DNA of 27,190 nucleotides from M3007 sp046316495 (GCA_046316495.1 JBKDAM010000116.1:1-27190), one strand, 5' to 3'; positions 16,227 to 26,233 are shown, counted from the stretch's first letter. Translations and numbers: made by a program. The notes: generated by a model from the letters alone, not told the origin.

Positions 16227-16565
16227 TTATTGGACTGATTTTTGACCTTCCTGTTTTTCCTTCAATTTCCGCTCTGCCTCCGCCATTACCTGCTCCAGTC
16301 GCCCAAGATCTGACACTAAAAGTCGAAGGTTGTCCTCGTATTCTTGTTTGCTCGTTCTTTGTTTTGCAAACACCTCTTGATAATACACCGCTGCAATACT
16401 GTCCCGCTTATACCCATTAATCATCACCGTAGCACCCTCACATAGCCACAGTTCTGCCATCAGTTCAGAGAGTTGACGGTCGCTTAGAGTGGTAGGGAGC
16501 GGTTTGTTTTCACATGCACCCAAACCCAAAACGAGGCATAGAAGTAAAAGCTTATGGCTGTTCAT
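16227..16565 (-). CDS. DUF4296 lipoprotein
   Basis: A small predicted lipoprotein of the DUF4296 family found in Bacteroidota. The start is set at the ATG at 16565, which gives MNSHKLLLLCLVLGLGACEN: a short lipoprotein signal with lipobox LGAC and lipidated Cys18. An upstream ATG (16634) would add 23 residues and bury the signal. The mature part holds the DUF4296 pattern LSDRQLSELMAELWLCEGA, a middle segment around VYYQEVFAKQRTSKQEYEDN, and a charged helical C-terminus (AEAERKLKEKQEGQ). Total 112 residues. Function unknown. First gene of the minus-strand group with DUF2520 and the YdjM-type gene, and divergent from tamB. Confidence 0.82.
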   Translation of the reverse strand: MNSHKLLLLCLVLGLGACENKPLPTTLSDRQLSELMAELWLCEGATVMINGYKRDSIAAVYYQEVFAKQRTSKQEYEDNLRLLVSDLGRLEQVMAEAERKLKEKQEGQKSVQ

Positions 16566-16672
16566 ATCAAAACGATCCTTAAAGGACCCCACAAAGAAAC
16601 GAATTAAATAAATCAAGAACGGAACATTTCGCATTTCCTATAACAGAATGCTTCTTAAAACGTTTATTACCG

Positions 16673-16680
16673 TACCTTTG
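16673..16680 (+). promoter_or_regulatory. candidate -7 element of tamB
   Basis: TACCTTTG (16673-16680) matches the Bacteroidota -7 consensus TAnnTTTG exactly and lies 22 bases upstream of the tamB ATG. No clear TTG at -33 was found. The same octamer occurs before the E1 gene on the minus strand. Confidence 0.5.
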
Positions 16681-16702
16681 TAAGACAATTTACCCCGGTT
16701 TT

Positions 16703-19700
16703 ATGCCCAATTCGACGGTTCCAGAACATACATCCTCGCCGGCGCCTGCTGGTCCGGATAAATCCAGCCTGTTGCTCGGTTGGCTGCTCAATTTCTGGCG
16801 CAACCTAGAAAACATCGCATTTGTTTTGGTATTACTGCTCATCGGATTGTACTTTGTACTGCAATCCAATTGGGTTCAAAACTGGCTCATTAGCCGAATC
16901 ACCAATTACCTATCCACCGAATTACAAGCTACTGTCCAAATTGGTCACCTCGATATCGCCTTTTTTGACAACCTGGCTTTGGAACAAGTGTACATTTCCG
17001 ACTTGCGAGGAGATACCTTGCTGTATGCCGGGCAACTTACGGCAGGATTAAAAAACAATATCTTTTCCCTTTTTAACGATCGATTAGAATTTGATGAAAT
17101 TACCCTGCATCAGGCACGGGTAAACCTGCGTCGTTATGCCGGGGAATACGATTTTAATTACCAATTTTTAGCAGATTACTTTGGCGGAAGCAGTACCAAA
17201 CCCAAGCGAAATAAGCCGCCTTTTTCCATCAAAATACGGACCCTGCGACTGGATGATGTAGTACTGCTACAGCACAGCGAAGTGAGCGGTCAGAAAATGA
17301 CCATTCACCTACCCAGTTTACTCGCTAAAGTCAATAATTTTGACCCCAACTCCAAGATTGCTGACATAGAGTCCGTTGAGCTCTCTGGTTTTTTCTTCGA
17401 TTTTGAAGATTATCCGAGCCAAAAAATGCCTCCAAGGCCTACCGCCCTTCCTGATACCAGTTCGCAACAACTCCCAGCAGTACCTTTTCGGTTTTTTCTC
17501 CGTCATTTTCAACTCGAAGCAGGAAGATTTGACCTGGATCGCTACTTTATTACCCCTCAAAAAACAACTCCGCCCGGGGTGATGGACTACAACCACCTCT
17601 CCGTACACAATATTGCCATAAAGGCAGACAGCATTGAATTTACTTCAGATTATCAGTTTGAAGGAATGGTACAACATCTGTCAGCAGAAGAGCAGTCTGG
17701 GTTTGCCATCCGCCATGCCAAAGCCGATAAACTCACCGCCAACGATACCTGCACCGCCCTTTATGGGACGCTGATACAGACCGATCGCTCCTCACTTGGA
17801 GACACCATTCTATTTAAGTATTCCGAGTACCGCGACTTTTATCGCTTCAATAACCAGGTAAAATTTGACATCCGACTTCAGCCAGAAAGCTACTTAACCT
17901 TGGGCGACCTTCGCCCCCTCCAGAAAAGCCTTTATCAGAATTCTTTTTTTGAGAAAAATGATGCCTTAAAAGTTGGACTCGCAGGAACCGTTCGTGGGAA
18001 AGTCAACCAATTGGATGCCCGTGGCTTGCAGGCAAAAATAGGGGCCGCTACCCTACTGGAATTTGATATGGACGGAGAAGACCTGGCAAAGGGTACCGAT
18101 GTAATGCGCTTAGAAATGCGCTTCAAGAAACTACAATCCAACCTAAATGAACTGGAGCAAATCATTCCAGGACTGGCATTGCCCAGTCGATTTGACCGGC
18201 TCGGTAATTTTAATTTTGTAGGAAATTACAACCTGCTATTTGGATATAACCACATCCTGGATGGTAAACTCCAATCGGACATCGGAGCCGGCTCCCTCGA
18301 CATGAAGCTCGATCTCAGCCGAGGAACCGATAACGCCTATTATTCCGGTCGGTTGAACCTCCACCACCTCAAGCTGAATACCATCACCAATAACGCTGAC
18401 TTTGGGGATGCCTCTTTCAACCTCGAAATAGAGGAAGGATCGCACGGGCTGAAAGCTTCCAATATGCACGCCCGGGTAAAAGGCACCCTGGACTCTTTGG
18501 AATTCAGGGACTATAGTTACCATGCGGTAGTCTTGGATGGTATTTTTAGTCCCTCGCTTTTTGAAGGGAAAGCCAGTATGGATGACCCCAACTTACAGTT
18601 TGCCTTCGATGGCACACTTAACCTACAAGGAGAAGTACCCATCTACAAATTTTCTACAGACCTCAAAAAGGCAGACCTTAAAAACCTTAACCTTTCTCAA
18701 AAGGACCTAGTTATATCCGCCAATGTGGATAATGTCCGGCTCACCGGAAAAACCATTGCTGATTTGGCAGGAAAAGCAGCCGTTTATGACATCCGGATTC
18801 GGCAGCAGCTCGATGACAAAACCATCTACCACCACATAGATTCCATCCGATTTGAATCCAGCTTCTTATCGGACGATTACCGACATTTTGCGATTCAATC
18901 TGAAATTCTAACGGCAGAAGTGGATGGCCGATACAATCTTGGGACCGCGGTTAATAACCTGCTTCGCCTACTTTCAAGGCATTTCCCGGTCTTTGCGGCC
19001 CAATTGAAGCTCCCAAAAGCCGATAGCTCACTCTTAAATGATCAGTACCGCTTCGGGATTCATATCACCAATACCCAAGACTTGACCAGGCTTTTGGACC
19101 GGCAGTTGGACACCATAGCCAATGTATCCATCGGTGGTCAAGTGAATGCGGAGGCAGGGTTTACAGAACTCTACGCACAAATACCACGCATCAAATACGG
19201 CAGCACCTCGATCAATCAGTTAGCCCTCAATTGGAGAAGTGAACTCAATACGGCCGCCTTCATTCTCAACGCCCCTTCCACCTCGCTAACGAAAAAGAAT
19301 AAGCTGCCACCCATTATGATCAAAGGGAATATCAACAAGGATTCCCTTCATTTCAAGATGGATAGCAAGGACCCCAATGCATTGCTCATCAACAGCGTAT
19401 TGCTGAAAGGGGCCATTACGGTGGTGGATTCCCTATGGCAGGTCCATTTCGACACCTCGAATTTTGAATTTTTGGAGCACGACTGGGTGATTGAAAAAGA
19501 CAACTACATCCGATTTGGGAACCAATATATCGAAGCCCATAACGTAGAGCTTTATTGCTATAACCGAAGGATCTTTTTTGAAACCTTCAACCGTGGAAGA
19601 GGCCTAAAACTCCTGTTCTCCAACTTTGACCTAGACTTTTTCAACCAGTTTATTCCGCTTAAAGGGATTCAGTTGGATGGGATGCTCTCGGATTTTGACC

Positions 19701-21733
19701 TCAGTATCCAAGATGTATTTAGCCTGCAAAAGGCGGAACTTAATATTGGGATTAATGAACTGATTATTAACAAGACATCCTACGGAGAACTGTTTGGCAG
19801 TTTGAGCCTTCAGAGTTTAAACCATCCTTTAGAATGGAAAGTTACCAATCTAAAATTAAAGGAGGGTGCCTCGCTCATTACCTCTGGTGCCTGGATGCTG
19901 CCAAGTGATAGCGCTGGCTATTCTGCACTAACCAACCAATCACTGCGTTCAGGAGAGCTTTATTCCGTTGTAAGGGCTGAAAAGTACCCTATGCAAGTTC
20001 TGCAGCTGTTCATCCCCGGAATATCCAAAACCAGTGGTCGACTTAAATTAAATGCGGTTTTTGACAACCGTATCCCTAAGAGATCCCCCAAAATGAACCT
20101 GGATGGCCGTCTGGAAATCCAAGAAGGCAGCTTTGTAATAGACTACCTCAACACCCCATTTCACATAAAAAATCAGCATTTGCGGATTACTCATGACAGC
20201 ATCTGGGCCTCTGGCAAACCCTATGCAACCGTGGGAATCCAACTTGATACCATTTACGACGACTCCCAAAAGAGCATGGCCTTGGTAAAAGGAGGACTCA
20301 AGCATGATTTTTTTAGTAAATGGAAAATAGAATGCGAAGTGCAGTCCGTAGGAGATAACTTCAAATTACTGGATACTCAAAAGCCCAATAACCCGGATTA
20401 TTATGGCACGGGCTACGGCTCTTTTAAGGCTGTATTTGGAGGAACCTTCTCCCGTACAGAAATTAAAGTAGATGCAGTAGCAAGGTCTGGATCCCGTCTG
20501 TTTATCCCGTTGACAGAAACAAGTGAAGCACCAGAAATCACGTTTATCAACTTCAAACCCAAGGTGGCCCTCCCAGAGACCAGCCCTAAAAACGCAACCC
20601 CAAGAAAAAAGCTAAACCCTGCTGAATCCTCCGGTTTGAACATCGAAATGAACATCACTTTAACAGATCAGGCAGAGGTGCAGCTGATTTTTGATGAAAA
20701 AGCAGGAGATATTTTGAAAGGGAAAGGAGTGGGAGATATCACCATTCTGGCCACCAGAGACGGAGACTTTAAAATGTACGGCAGCTACACGATTCGCAGT
20801 GGAGAATACCTATTTACTCTGTTGAATATTGCCAATAAACCCTTTACCGTTCTTAACGGAGGGACTATTTCGTGGTTTGGAGACCCCTACGGTGCCCAAA
20901 TAAATATCACAGCGACCTATTCCGAAACCGCCCCGCTCTATGATTTGATCCGAGATGAATTGGCCATTGTCGGCTCCAATCCAGCCCTGATTGCAGAAGC
21001 CAATAAGTCAACCCGCGTTTCGGTCAACATGTTACTTACTGGTGATCTGTTTAAGCCCTCCATTGCATTTAGTTTGGCCTTTCCCAATGTAACGGCCCAG
21101 CTAAAGAATTTTGCTGACAATAAGCTTCGATTATTAGCCCAGGACCCTAATGAAATTAACCGACAGGTATTTGGCCTGATCCTGTTTGGATCCTTTTTGC
21201 CTCCCGACCAATTTACCCCCAAATCGGCAGGCGAGTATGTCAGTACACTGACCCAATTTGTGTCTAGCCAGCTCTCTCGCTACTTAACAGGCATCGTTTC
21301 AGAATATTTTGGTGGTTCCGTTTCTAGTTTGGACCTTGACATCACCTACAAAGACAACGCAGTCGATTTCACCAGCGCAAACGCGATTACCTCTGGCCGG
21401 GATTTGCAGTTGCGGATGCGGGGTGGATTTGCTGAGGACCGCATCACCATTCAAATCGGCTCTCAATTTGGCATTGCCCGTCCGGGAGTGAATGTGCAAG
21501 ATGGATTTATTGGGGAGGATATTGTAATCGAAATCCAACCCATAAAAGACAAACAGTGGCGTTTTAAAGTATACCAACGGTCGGAGCCCGACTTAGCGGG
21601 GGGAGGTTTCCGCAATCGATTTGGTATTGGACTTAGCTTCAGTAGAGAGTTTGATTCCTTCGGCGATCTTCGATCGGGAATTTCCAAATGGATTGCTAGT
21701 GTCAAGAAAGAGAAGCATCCACCCTACCAATAA
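16703..21733 (+). CDS. tamB: translocation/assembly module TamB
   Basis: A 1676-residue TamB/AsmA-like protein that spans the periplasm from an inner-membrane anchor to the outer membrane and supports outer-membrane biogenesis (protein assembly and/or lipid transport). A single transmembrane segment lies at about residues 37-54. The conserved AsmA-like start of the periplasmic part follows (YLSTELQATVQIGHLDI, then LALEQVYISDLRGDTLLYAG). The long middle is repetitive beta-strand sequence, as expected for a hydrophobic groove. The C-terminal TamB domain (about the last 300 residues) contains RSGEYLFTLLNI, RQVFGLILFGSFLPPDQF, and the closing beta-barrel-like strands LQLRMRGGFAED...WRFKVYQRSEPD...RFGIGLSFSREFD. 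Length is normal for Bacteroidota. No tamA/BamA-type gene is next to it. The stop codon is one base from that of the convergent protease gene. Confidence 0.94.
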   Translation: MPNSTVPEHTSSPAPAGPDKSSLLLGWLLNFWRNLENIAFVLVLLLIGLYFVLQSNWVQNWLISRITNYLSTELQATVQIGHLDIAFFDNLALEQVYISDLRGDTLLYAGQLTAGLKNNIFSLFNDRLEFDEITLHQARVNLRRYAGEYDFNYQFLADYFGGSSTKPKRNKPPFSIKIRTLRLDDVVLLQHSEVSGQKMTIHLPSLLAKVNNFDPNSKIADIESVELSGFFFDFEDYPSQKMPPRPTALPDTSSQQLPAVPFRFFLRHFQLEAGRFDLDRYFITPQKTTPPGVMDYNHLSVHNIAIKADSIEFTSDYQFEGMVQHLSAEEQSGFAIRHAKADKLTANDTCTALYGTLIQTDRSSLGDTILFKYSEYRDFYRFNNQVKFDIRLQPESYLTLGDLRPLQKSLYQNSFFEKNDALKVGLAGTVRGKVNQLDARGLQAKIGAATLLEFDMDGEDLAKGTDVMRLEMRFKKLQSNLNELEQIIPGLALPSRFDRLGNFNFVGNYNLLFGYNHILDGKLQSDIGAGSLDMKLDLSRGTDNAYYSGRLNLHHLKLNTITNNADFGDASFNLEIEEGSHGLKASNMHARVKGTLDSLEFRDYSYHAVVLDGIFSPSLFEGKASMDDPNLQFAFDGTLNLQGEVPIYKFSTDLKKADLKNLNLSQKDLVISANVDNVRLTGKTIADLAGKAAVYDIRIRQQLDDKTIYHHIDSIRFESSFLSDDYRHFAIQSEILTAEVDGRYNLGTAVNNLLRLLSRHFPVFAAQLKLPKADSSLLNDQYRFGIHITNTQDLTRLLDRQLDTIANVSIGGQVNAEAGFTELYAQIPRIKYGSTSINQLALNWRSELNTAAFILNAPSTSLTKKNKLPPIMIKGNINKDSLHFKMDSKDPNALLINSVLLKGAITVVDSLWQVHFDTSNFEFLEHDWVIEKDNYIRFGNQYIEAHNVELYCYNRRIFFETFNRGRGLKLLFSNFDLDFFNQFIPLKGIQLDGMLSDFDLSIQDVFSLQKAELNIGINELIINKTSYGELFGSLSLQSLNHPLEWKVTNLKLKEGASLITSGAWMLPSDSAGYSALTNQSLRSGELYSVVRAEKYPMQVLQLFIPGISKTSGRLKLNAVFDNRIPKRSPKMNLDGRLEIQEGSFVIDYLNTPFHIKNQHLRITHDSIWASGKPYATVGIQLDTIYDDSQKSMALVKGGLKHDFFSKWKIECEVQSVGDNFKLLDTQKPNNPDYYGTGYGSFKAVFGGTFSRTEIKVDAVARSGSRLFIPLTETSEAPEITFINFKPKVALPETSPKNATPRKKLNPAESSGLNIEMNITLTDQAEVQLIFDEKAGDILKGKGVGDITILATRDGDFKMYGSYTIRSGEYLFTLLNIANKPFTVLNGGTISWFGDPYGAQINITATYSETAPLYDLIRDELAIVGSNPALIAEANKSTRVSVNMLLTGDLFKPSIAFSLAFPNVTAQLKNFADNKLRLLAQDPNEINRQVFGLILFGSFLPPDQFTPKSAGEYVSTLTQFVSSQLSRYLTGIVSEYFGGSVSSLDLDITYKDNAVDFTSANAITSGRDLQLRMRGGFAEDRITIQIGSQFGIARPGVNVQDGFIGEDIVIEIQPIKDKQWRFKVYQRSEPDLAGGGFRNRFGIGLSFSREFDSFGDLRSGISKWIASVKKEKHPPYQ

Positions 21734-21734
21734 G

Positions 21735-23669
21735 TTACATTCCCGGGTTCGCTCCTTTATCTACATCGCCCAATTTCACCCCGAAAAAGTGAACTCCTGT
21801 GGTGTTTTGTACCACATTTCCAAGTTCAATAAATTCGTTGGGCAGGTTGGAAAAGGGATTCGTGGGATCCTGAAAAACTGTGTTGGCGGGAAAATACCGC
21901 CAAGACTTTTGAGCAGGGAATTGTGCAATTGAACCAAGTAATACTTTCCGAGCATCCACATTATCTAGAGTTGTAACCGTACCACCTGCATTCACATCGG
22001 CAGCAATCAACTTCCAGGCAGGTTCTAAAGGCTCCAGGTTTAAGATATGTCTGGACACCAGGATAAGGTCATAGGCATCCACCCCATTCAACACCAAAGG
22101 TTTAGAGAGAGGGGTGATTTTATAGGTTCCGCCAGCGGGTAAATCGGTGAATACATAATTGCCATCGGAATCTGTTGTCACCGTATCCGTGGCTGATCCG
22201 CTGAGGACCACGTTAACCTCAGGCATATTTCCACCCCACCAAGCTTTAACACTTCCACTAATGGTGACCGGAGTAGCCGGTGGCACATAGCCATCCTTGG
22301 TCATTGCACCCGTATTGGCTGGATCTAACCATTCTTTTAATCGACTTGCGGCAGAACCTCCCTGGTCCCAGGAAATATGAAACATGCCAAAATAGGAAGC
22401 GGTTATATTGCAGGCATTTGAAATACCCCCATGAAGTTGACCAACAATACGCTTATCTTGATTAAACATCGGACATCCACTGGAGCCTACCTCATAGATA
22501 CCCACGTCGGGCACCACCGTCCAATGAGTATTCGCGGGACTGGTTCCAAAGACGCCCCCCCAGTTGATTGGATTGGGGTGACTAAGGGCAGCACTGTTAT
22601 CACGGCTGTATTTCTTAACATCTCCTTTAGGATGATGGATCAAAGAAGAAGTGGTAGCTGGGGAGCTTACCCTTGACCAACCATTGAAATATACCCCATA
22701 ACTGGCTGGAATTGGGTTTAACTTTAACAAAAGAAAATCCGTCTCTGCCCTCCAGGAGATCCGTTCACAGCCCACGACAGATTGGAAGGTCGGTTCAATG
22801 GTTCCTCCAGCGCAGGAAGCAAACTCATAGTTGAAATCAAACGCCCATTGATCGAAAATGGGAGTACTCAAAATTATTTGGCAGTGGTGTGCGGTGAGAA
22901 AGTAGGGCACTCCTGTACCTGCTGTATTGGCTATTAACGACCCAGAACACCAGGCAGATCCAGTGGTGAAAACCATCAAAATACGGGCTACCCCTTTCTT
23001 CTGGGTCTGCCAATCAGCTGCCTCAGGACATTGAATGTTTACATTACAGTTTAATGAAGCCCCAAAGCCAGTTGACTCCGGGACATCTCCAGGCGATAAG
23101 GCACCCGGATGGTACGCATAATCCACCCGATTCAAATAAATATCCTCCTGGCCGCGGGTATAAGCAGGAGCATGGTACTCTAACACCACCTCCTCCCCAG
23201 GAATAGGCCCAAGTGTAAACTTACCGGATGAAGTTAGGTGGATGGCTTGTACGGGTCCGATTACTTTTCCGTTTACAGGGCTGTAAGCATAAAAAAAACC
23301 ACCTTCAGGAAAACGAAGCCGGTCAAACAATACAATCAGGGCCAAAGCACCTCCCGAACTCATCCTACATTGCCAAACTTGAGTGCTATCTGGAAGCCGG
23401 ACCCACCTTCCAGCCGAATTGGATTGAATATCGACATATACAGGAGCAGAAATTCGATTTTGCTCAGGCAACTGAGCGTCTTCCTGCTCCAAGAGTTTTA
23501 CATCCGGAGCTGGAATGGGGAGCGTCTCGGTAGTAGATGCTTCAAAATAAGCGGCATACTCTGACCGAAGACCAGGTGGTAGGGTTTGAGCAAAACCAGT
23601 TGCTACAATAAAAAATGAAAGAACAAAAGCACAAAAAAAGGCAAAATACCGGATTGGGAATGGTGTCAT
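21735..23669 (-). CDS. secreted trypsin-like (lysyl endopeptidase-type) protease with dockerin-like tail
   Basis: A 644-residue exported serine protease. A signal peptide covers residues 1-27 (cleavage after FA). A beta-rich propeptide-like region (about 60-200) precedes the S1 domain (about 205-450), with catalytic His262 in LTAHHC, Asp311 in TDFLLLKL and Ser397 in VGSSGCPMF. This arrangement, including Cys-rich surroundings, matches the lysyl endopeptidase (Achromobacter protease I) group; Lys specificity is not proven here. Next come a carboxypeptidase-regulatory-like or SdrD-B-like fold (about 467-520, VTISGSVKAWWGG) and a Saprospiraceae-type dockerin-like repeat pair (NGVDAYDLILVSRHILNLEP and AADVNAGGTVTTLDNVDARK). 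The protein ends at VKLGDVDKGANPGM with no type IX sorting domain after it. The protein may be released, or held through the dockerin-like part. Confidence 0.88.
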   Translation of the reverse strand: MTPFPIRYFAFFCAFVLSFFIVATGFAQTLPPGLRSEYAAYFEASTTETLPIPAPDVKLLEQEDAQLPEQNRISAPVYVDIQSNSAGRWVRLPDSTQVWQCRMSSGGALALIVLFDRLRFPEGGFFYAYSPVNGKVIGPVQAIHLTSSGKFTLGPIPGEEVVLEYHAPAYTRGQEDIYLNRVDYAYHPGALSPGDVPESTGFGASLNCNVNIQCPEAADWQTQKKGVARILMVFTTGSAWCSGSLIANTAGTGVPYFLTAHHCQIILSTPIFDQWAFDFNYEFASCAGGTIEPTFQSVVGCERISWRAETDFLLLKLNPIPASYGVYFNGWSRVSSPATTSSLIHHPKGDVKKYSRDNSAALSHPNPINWGGVFGTSPANTHWTVVPDVGIYEVGSSGCPMFNQDKRIVGQLHGGISNACNITASYFGMFHISWDQGGSAASRLKEWLDPANTGAMTKDGYVPPATPVTISGSVKAWWGGNMPEVNVVLSGSATDTVTTDSDGNYVFTDLPAGGTYKITPLSKPLVLNGVDAYDLILVSRHILNLEPLEPAWKLIAADVNAGGTVTTLDNVDARKVLLGSIAQFPAQKSWRYFPANTVFQDPTNPFSNLPNEFIELGNVVQNTTGVHFFGVKLGDVDKGANPGM

Positions 23670-23758
23670 TTTGAAAAGGTGATTAAAAAAATGGATGGAA
23701 TAATTCGATTAAAAAAAGGACTTAGCAAGTGACTAATTCACATTGTCTTTATAGGATT

Positions 23759-23796
23759 CCCCACCGGCCAAGGGTAAAGACCGAAAGCCGGTGGAG
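23759..23796 (-). terminator. hairpin after the E1 gene, possible terminator
   Basis: An 8-bp perfect GC-rich stem, CCACCGGC (23761-23768) with GCCGGTGG (23787-23794), extends to about 10 bp with wobble pairs around an 18-base loop. It lies 15 bases beyond the E1 stop. No T-run follows on the minus strand, so an intrinsic terminator is only a possibility. Confidence 0.45.
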
Positions 23797-23808
23797 AAAC
23801 TGGTTGTC

Positions 23809-26184
23809 TTACTCAGCCATCAAGCGCATCACCGCATCGTACACATCCTCTGGCTGTGGCTTGGTGAAATAATCACCATCCTGACTGTACGCTGTCCGGT
23901 GATCTTTTGCCGTCAGAGTGGCAGGGGAAGCATCGAGGTAGCGATAACCACCCTGTACTTCCAATACTTGCTGCAAAATATATGCCGAACCGCTGCCGGG
24001 CAAATCTTCATCGAGTACTAAGAAGCGATTTGTTTTCTTCAAAGAAGCCACACAGGTTCCAGTAAGATCGAAAGGAAGCAAGGTTTGCACATCGACGATT
24101 TCGATGGAAACACCAGCAGCAGCCAACATGGTAGCAGCTTCTTCCGCTACCCGGACACAGGATCCATAGGTCACCACCGTCACATCGTTCCCTGGTCGAA
24201 CAATATCGGGAACCCCGAGCGGCACAGTAAACTCCGTTAAATTATCCGGCATTCTCTCTTTCAAGCGGTAGCCATTCAGGCATTCCACTACAATAGCTGG
24301 ATCGTCAGACTGTAAAAGGGTATTGTACATTCCTACGGCTTGGGTCATATCACGGGGTACACAGAACCACATTCCTCGCAAAGAGCCCAACATTAATCCC
24401 ATTGGTGAGCCAGCATGCCAGACCCCAACCAGACGGTGACCGCGGGTACGAATGATTGCCGGAGCGGCCTGTTGATTATTGGTTCTCCAGCGTAAAGTGG
24501 CCAAATCATCTGACAGAGGCGTCAGACCATAGAGCAAATAATCTAAATATTGAATTTCAGCGATGGGGCGAAGTCCGCGCATAGCTAAACCGATCGCTTG
24601 ACCCATAATGGTCCACTCCCGAATTCCGGTATCAAAAATCCGGTCGATGCCATATTTCTGTTGCAATCCACGAAACCCTTGGTTAACATCCCCAATATGA
24701 CCCACATCCTCCCCAAAGGCAAGTAAACGGGGGTCACGATCAAAATGGTAATCAAAACAAGTATTCAGAATTTCATATCCATCCTTTGCAACAGAGGATT
24801 CTGAATATACGGCAGGCACCTGTTTGACCTTCAGGGCAGATTGAGGTGTCTGGCTATACAAGTGATCGCTGTACCAAGTTTTACCCAATTGATTTTCGGA
24901 ATCCACATAAGCCTTCAATGCAGTCAGGGCTGGACTTTGTAGGCCGCTGAACCGCTGGAGTATTTGGCGGGCGAATTTAGGCAAATCCGAGCGCAGCAAG
25001 GGCTCTCTTTTTTGCAAAAACAAGTTCCATGGACCACTGATATCCACATTTGGATGGGCACTGACAGCGGCATTTACTAAAGTGGTAAGCTGAGCCCGTT
25101 GTTCAAGAACCGCATCTTGGTACCGGCGATAGGCTGTTTTGGCAGCGTTGGTAGCCCTCTCTTTCGCCTCCTTTTTAATGGCCTCTAATTGTTCGCTGCT
25201 GGCAATACCGGACTCAAGTATCCATTGCTCAAATCGTTTATTACAATCAAAGTCCTCTTCAAATTGAAGGCGCTCCGGTGTTTTATAGCGGCGGTGATCA
25301 CCAGAAGTAGAGTGACCAAGTTGTTGAGTTACCTCTTCAATATGGAACAGGACGGGCCGATGAGATTTCCGGGATTGCGTTACACCAGTTTTATATAGTT
25401 GGGTAAGACCTTCATAATCCCATGCCTTGCCTTTATAAATATCAAAGCCTCCCTCCCCTGCGAAACCCGAGAGTACTTCAGAAATACTTTCTTTGGTCGT
25501 TTGGTACTTTTTAGGGACGGATATACCGTATCCATCATCCCATACGGAGACGACCATTGGCACCTGCAGGACACCTGCGGCGTTGATTGATTCCCAGAAA
25601 GGGCCCTCGGATGTGGAAGCATCGCCGATGGTGACGAAACAAACCTCCTTCCCTTGGTTGGAAAGTTCTCCGCATAGATGGGGCATTTCCCTGAATTTTT
25701 TAGAGGCAAACGCCAGGCCCAATCCGCGGGACATTTGACCTGCAGTGGATGAAATATCGGACGATACGTTGTAGCGATTTTTCAGGTCAAGGAAATGGCC
25801 TTGTTCATCGATCATTCGAGTACCGAAATGACAATTCATTTGTCTTCCGGAGGATACCTCATCGTGTACCGGATCTCCGTATAGTTGGGCAAAAAAACCT
25901 TCCAAACTGAGCAGACCCAGAGCGAACATCAAGGTTTGGTCGCGGTAATAACCCGACCTGAAATCGCCTTTTTCCCAGGCTTTAGCCATGGCGACTTGAG
26001 CGACTTCTTTACCATCGCCAATGATCCCGAAATTAGCTTTACCACTTAGTACTTCTTTTCGGGCAATGATACTGGCTTCGCGGCTTTCATAACAAATTCG
26101 AAAGTCTTGAAGAACTTCTTGTTGATACGCTTCTGACCCGTTTTGTTGGTTTTTTTTGGAGGGTTTGGAAACTGTAGAGGCCAT
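23809..26184 (-). CDS. 2-oxoacid dehydrogenase E1, fused alpha and beta subunits
   Basis: A 791-residue thiamine-diphosphate-dependent E1 component in which the alpha and beta subunits, normally separate, are joined. It decarboxylates a 2-oxoacid and passes the acyl group to lipoyl-E2; branched-chain 2-oxoacid dehydrogenase is the best guess. Alpha part (about 20-365): RSGYYRDQTLMFALG, the ThDP/Mg motif GDAS...WESINAAG (187-203) closing with WDDGYGISVP (215-224), where Asp-Asp replaces the usual Asn-Asn, and the phospho-loop-like GHSTSGDHRRY (290-300). A linker of about 90-100 residues follows. Beta part (about 465-791): LLAFGEDVG (488-495), TGIREWTIMGQAIG with Glu523 as the likely catalytic acid, and AEIQYLDYLLYGL. 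No E2, E3 or lipoylation gene is next to it. It is downstream of the rRNA operon on the same strand but behind a terminator, with its own promoter motif. Confidence 0.93.
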   Translation of the reverse strand: MASTVSKPSKKNQQNGSEAYQQEVLQDFRICYESREASIIARKEVLSGKANFGIIGDGKEVAQVAMAKAWEKGDFRSGYYRDQTLMFALGLLSLEGFFAQLYGDPVHDEVSSGRQMNCHFGTRMIDEQGHFLDLKNRYNVSSDISSTAGQMSRGLGLAFASKKFREMPHLCGELSNQGKEVCFVTIGDASTSEGPFWESINAAGVLQVPMVVSVWDDGYGISVPKKYQTTKESISEVLSGFAGEGGFDIYKGKAWDYEGLTQLYKTGVTQSRKSHRPVLFHIEEVTQQLGHSTSGDHRRYKTPERLQFEEDFDCNKRFEQWILESGIASSEQLEAIKKEAKERATNAAKTAYRRYQDAVLEQRAQLTTLVNAAVSAHPNVDISGPWNLFLQKREPLLRSDLPKFARQILQRFSGLQSPALTALKAYVDSENQLGKTWYSDHLYSQTPQSALKVKQVPAVYSESSVAKDGYEILNTCFDYHFDRDPRLLAFGEDVGHIGDVNQGFRGLQQKYGIDRIFDTGIREWTIMGQAIGLAMRGLRPIAEIQYLDYLLYGLTPLSDDLATLRWRTNNQQAAPAIIRTRGHRLVGVWHAGSPMGLMLGSLRGMWFCVPRDMTQAVGMYNTLLQSDDPAIVVECLNGYRLKERMPDNLTEFTVPLGVPDIVRPGNDVTVVTYGSCVRVAEEAATMLAAAGVSIEIVDVQTLLPFDLTGTCVASLKKTNRFLVLDEDLPGSGSAYILQQVLEVQGGYRYLDASPATLTAKDHRTAYSQDGDYFTKPQPEDVYDAVMRLMAE

Positions 26185-26225
26185 AGTTAATGAAATAGTA
26201 GATTGGTTGGGCTACAAATTGGCTG

Positions 26226-26233
26226 CAAAGGTA
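26226..26233 (-). promoter_or_regulatory. candidate -7 element of the E1 gene
   Basis: On the minus strand TACCTTTG (26233-26226) matches TAnnTTTG and lies 41 bases upstream of the E1 start codon, inside the preferred context CTTTGTACCTTTG. A typical TTG at -33 is not seen. Confidence 0.5.
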
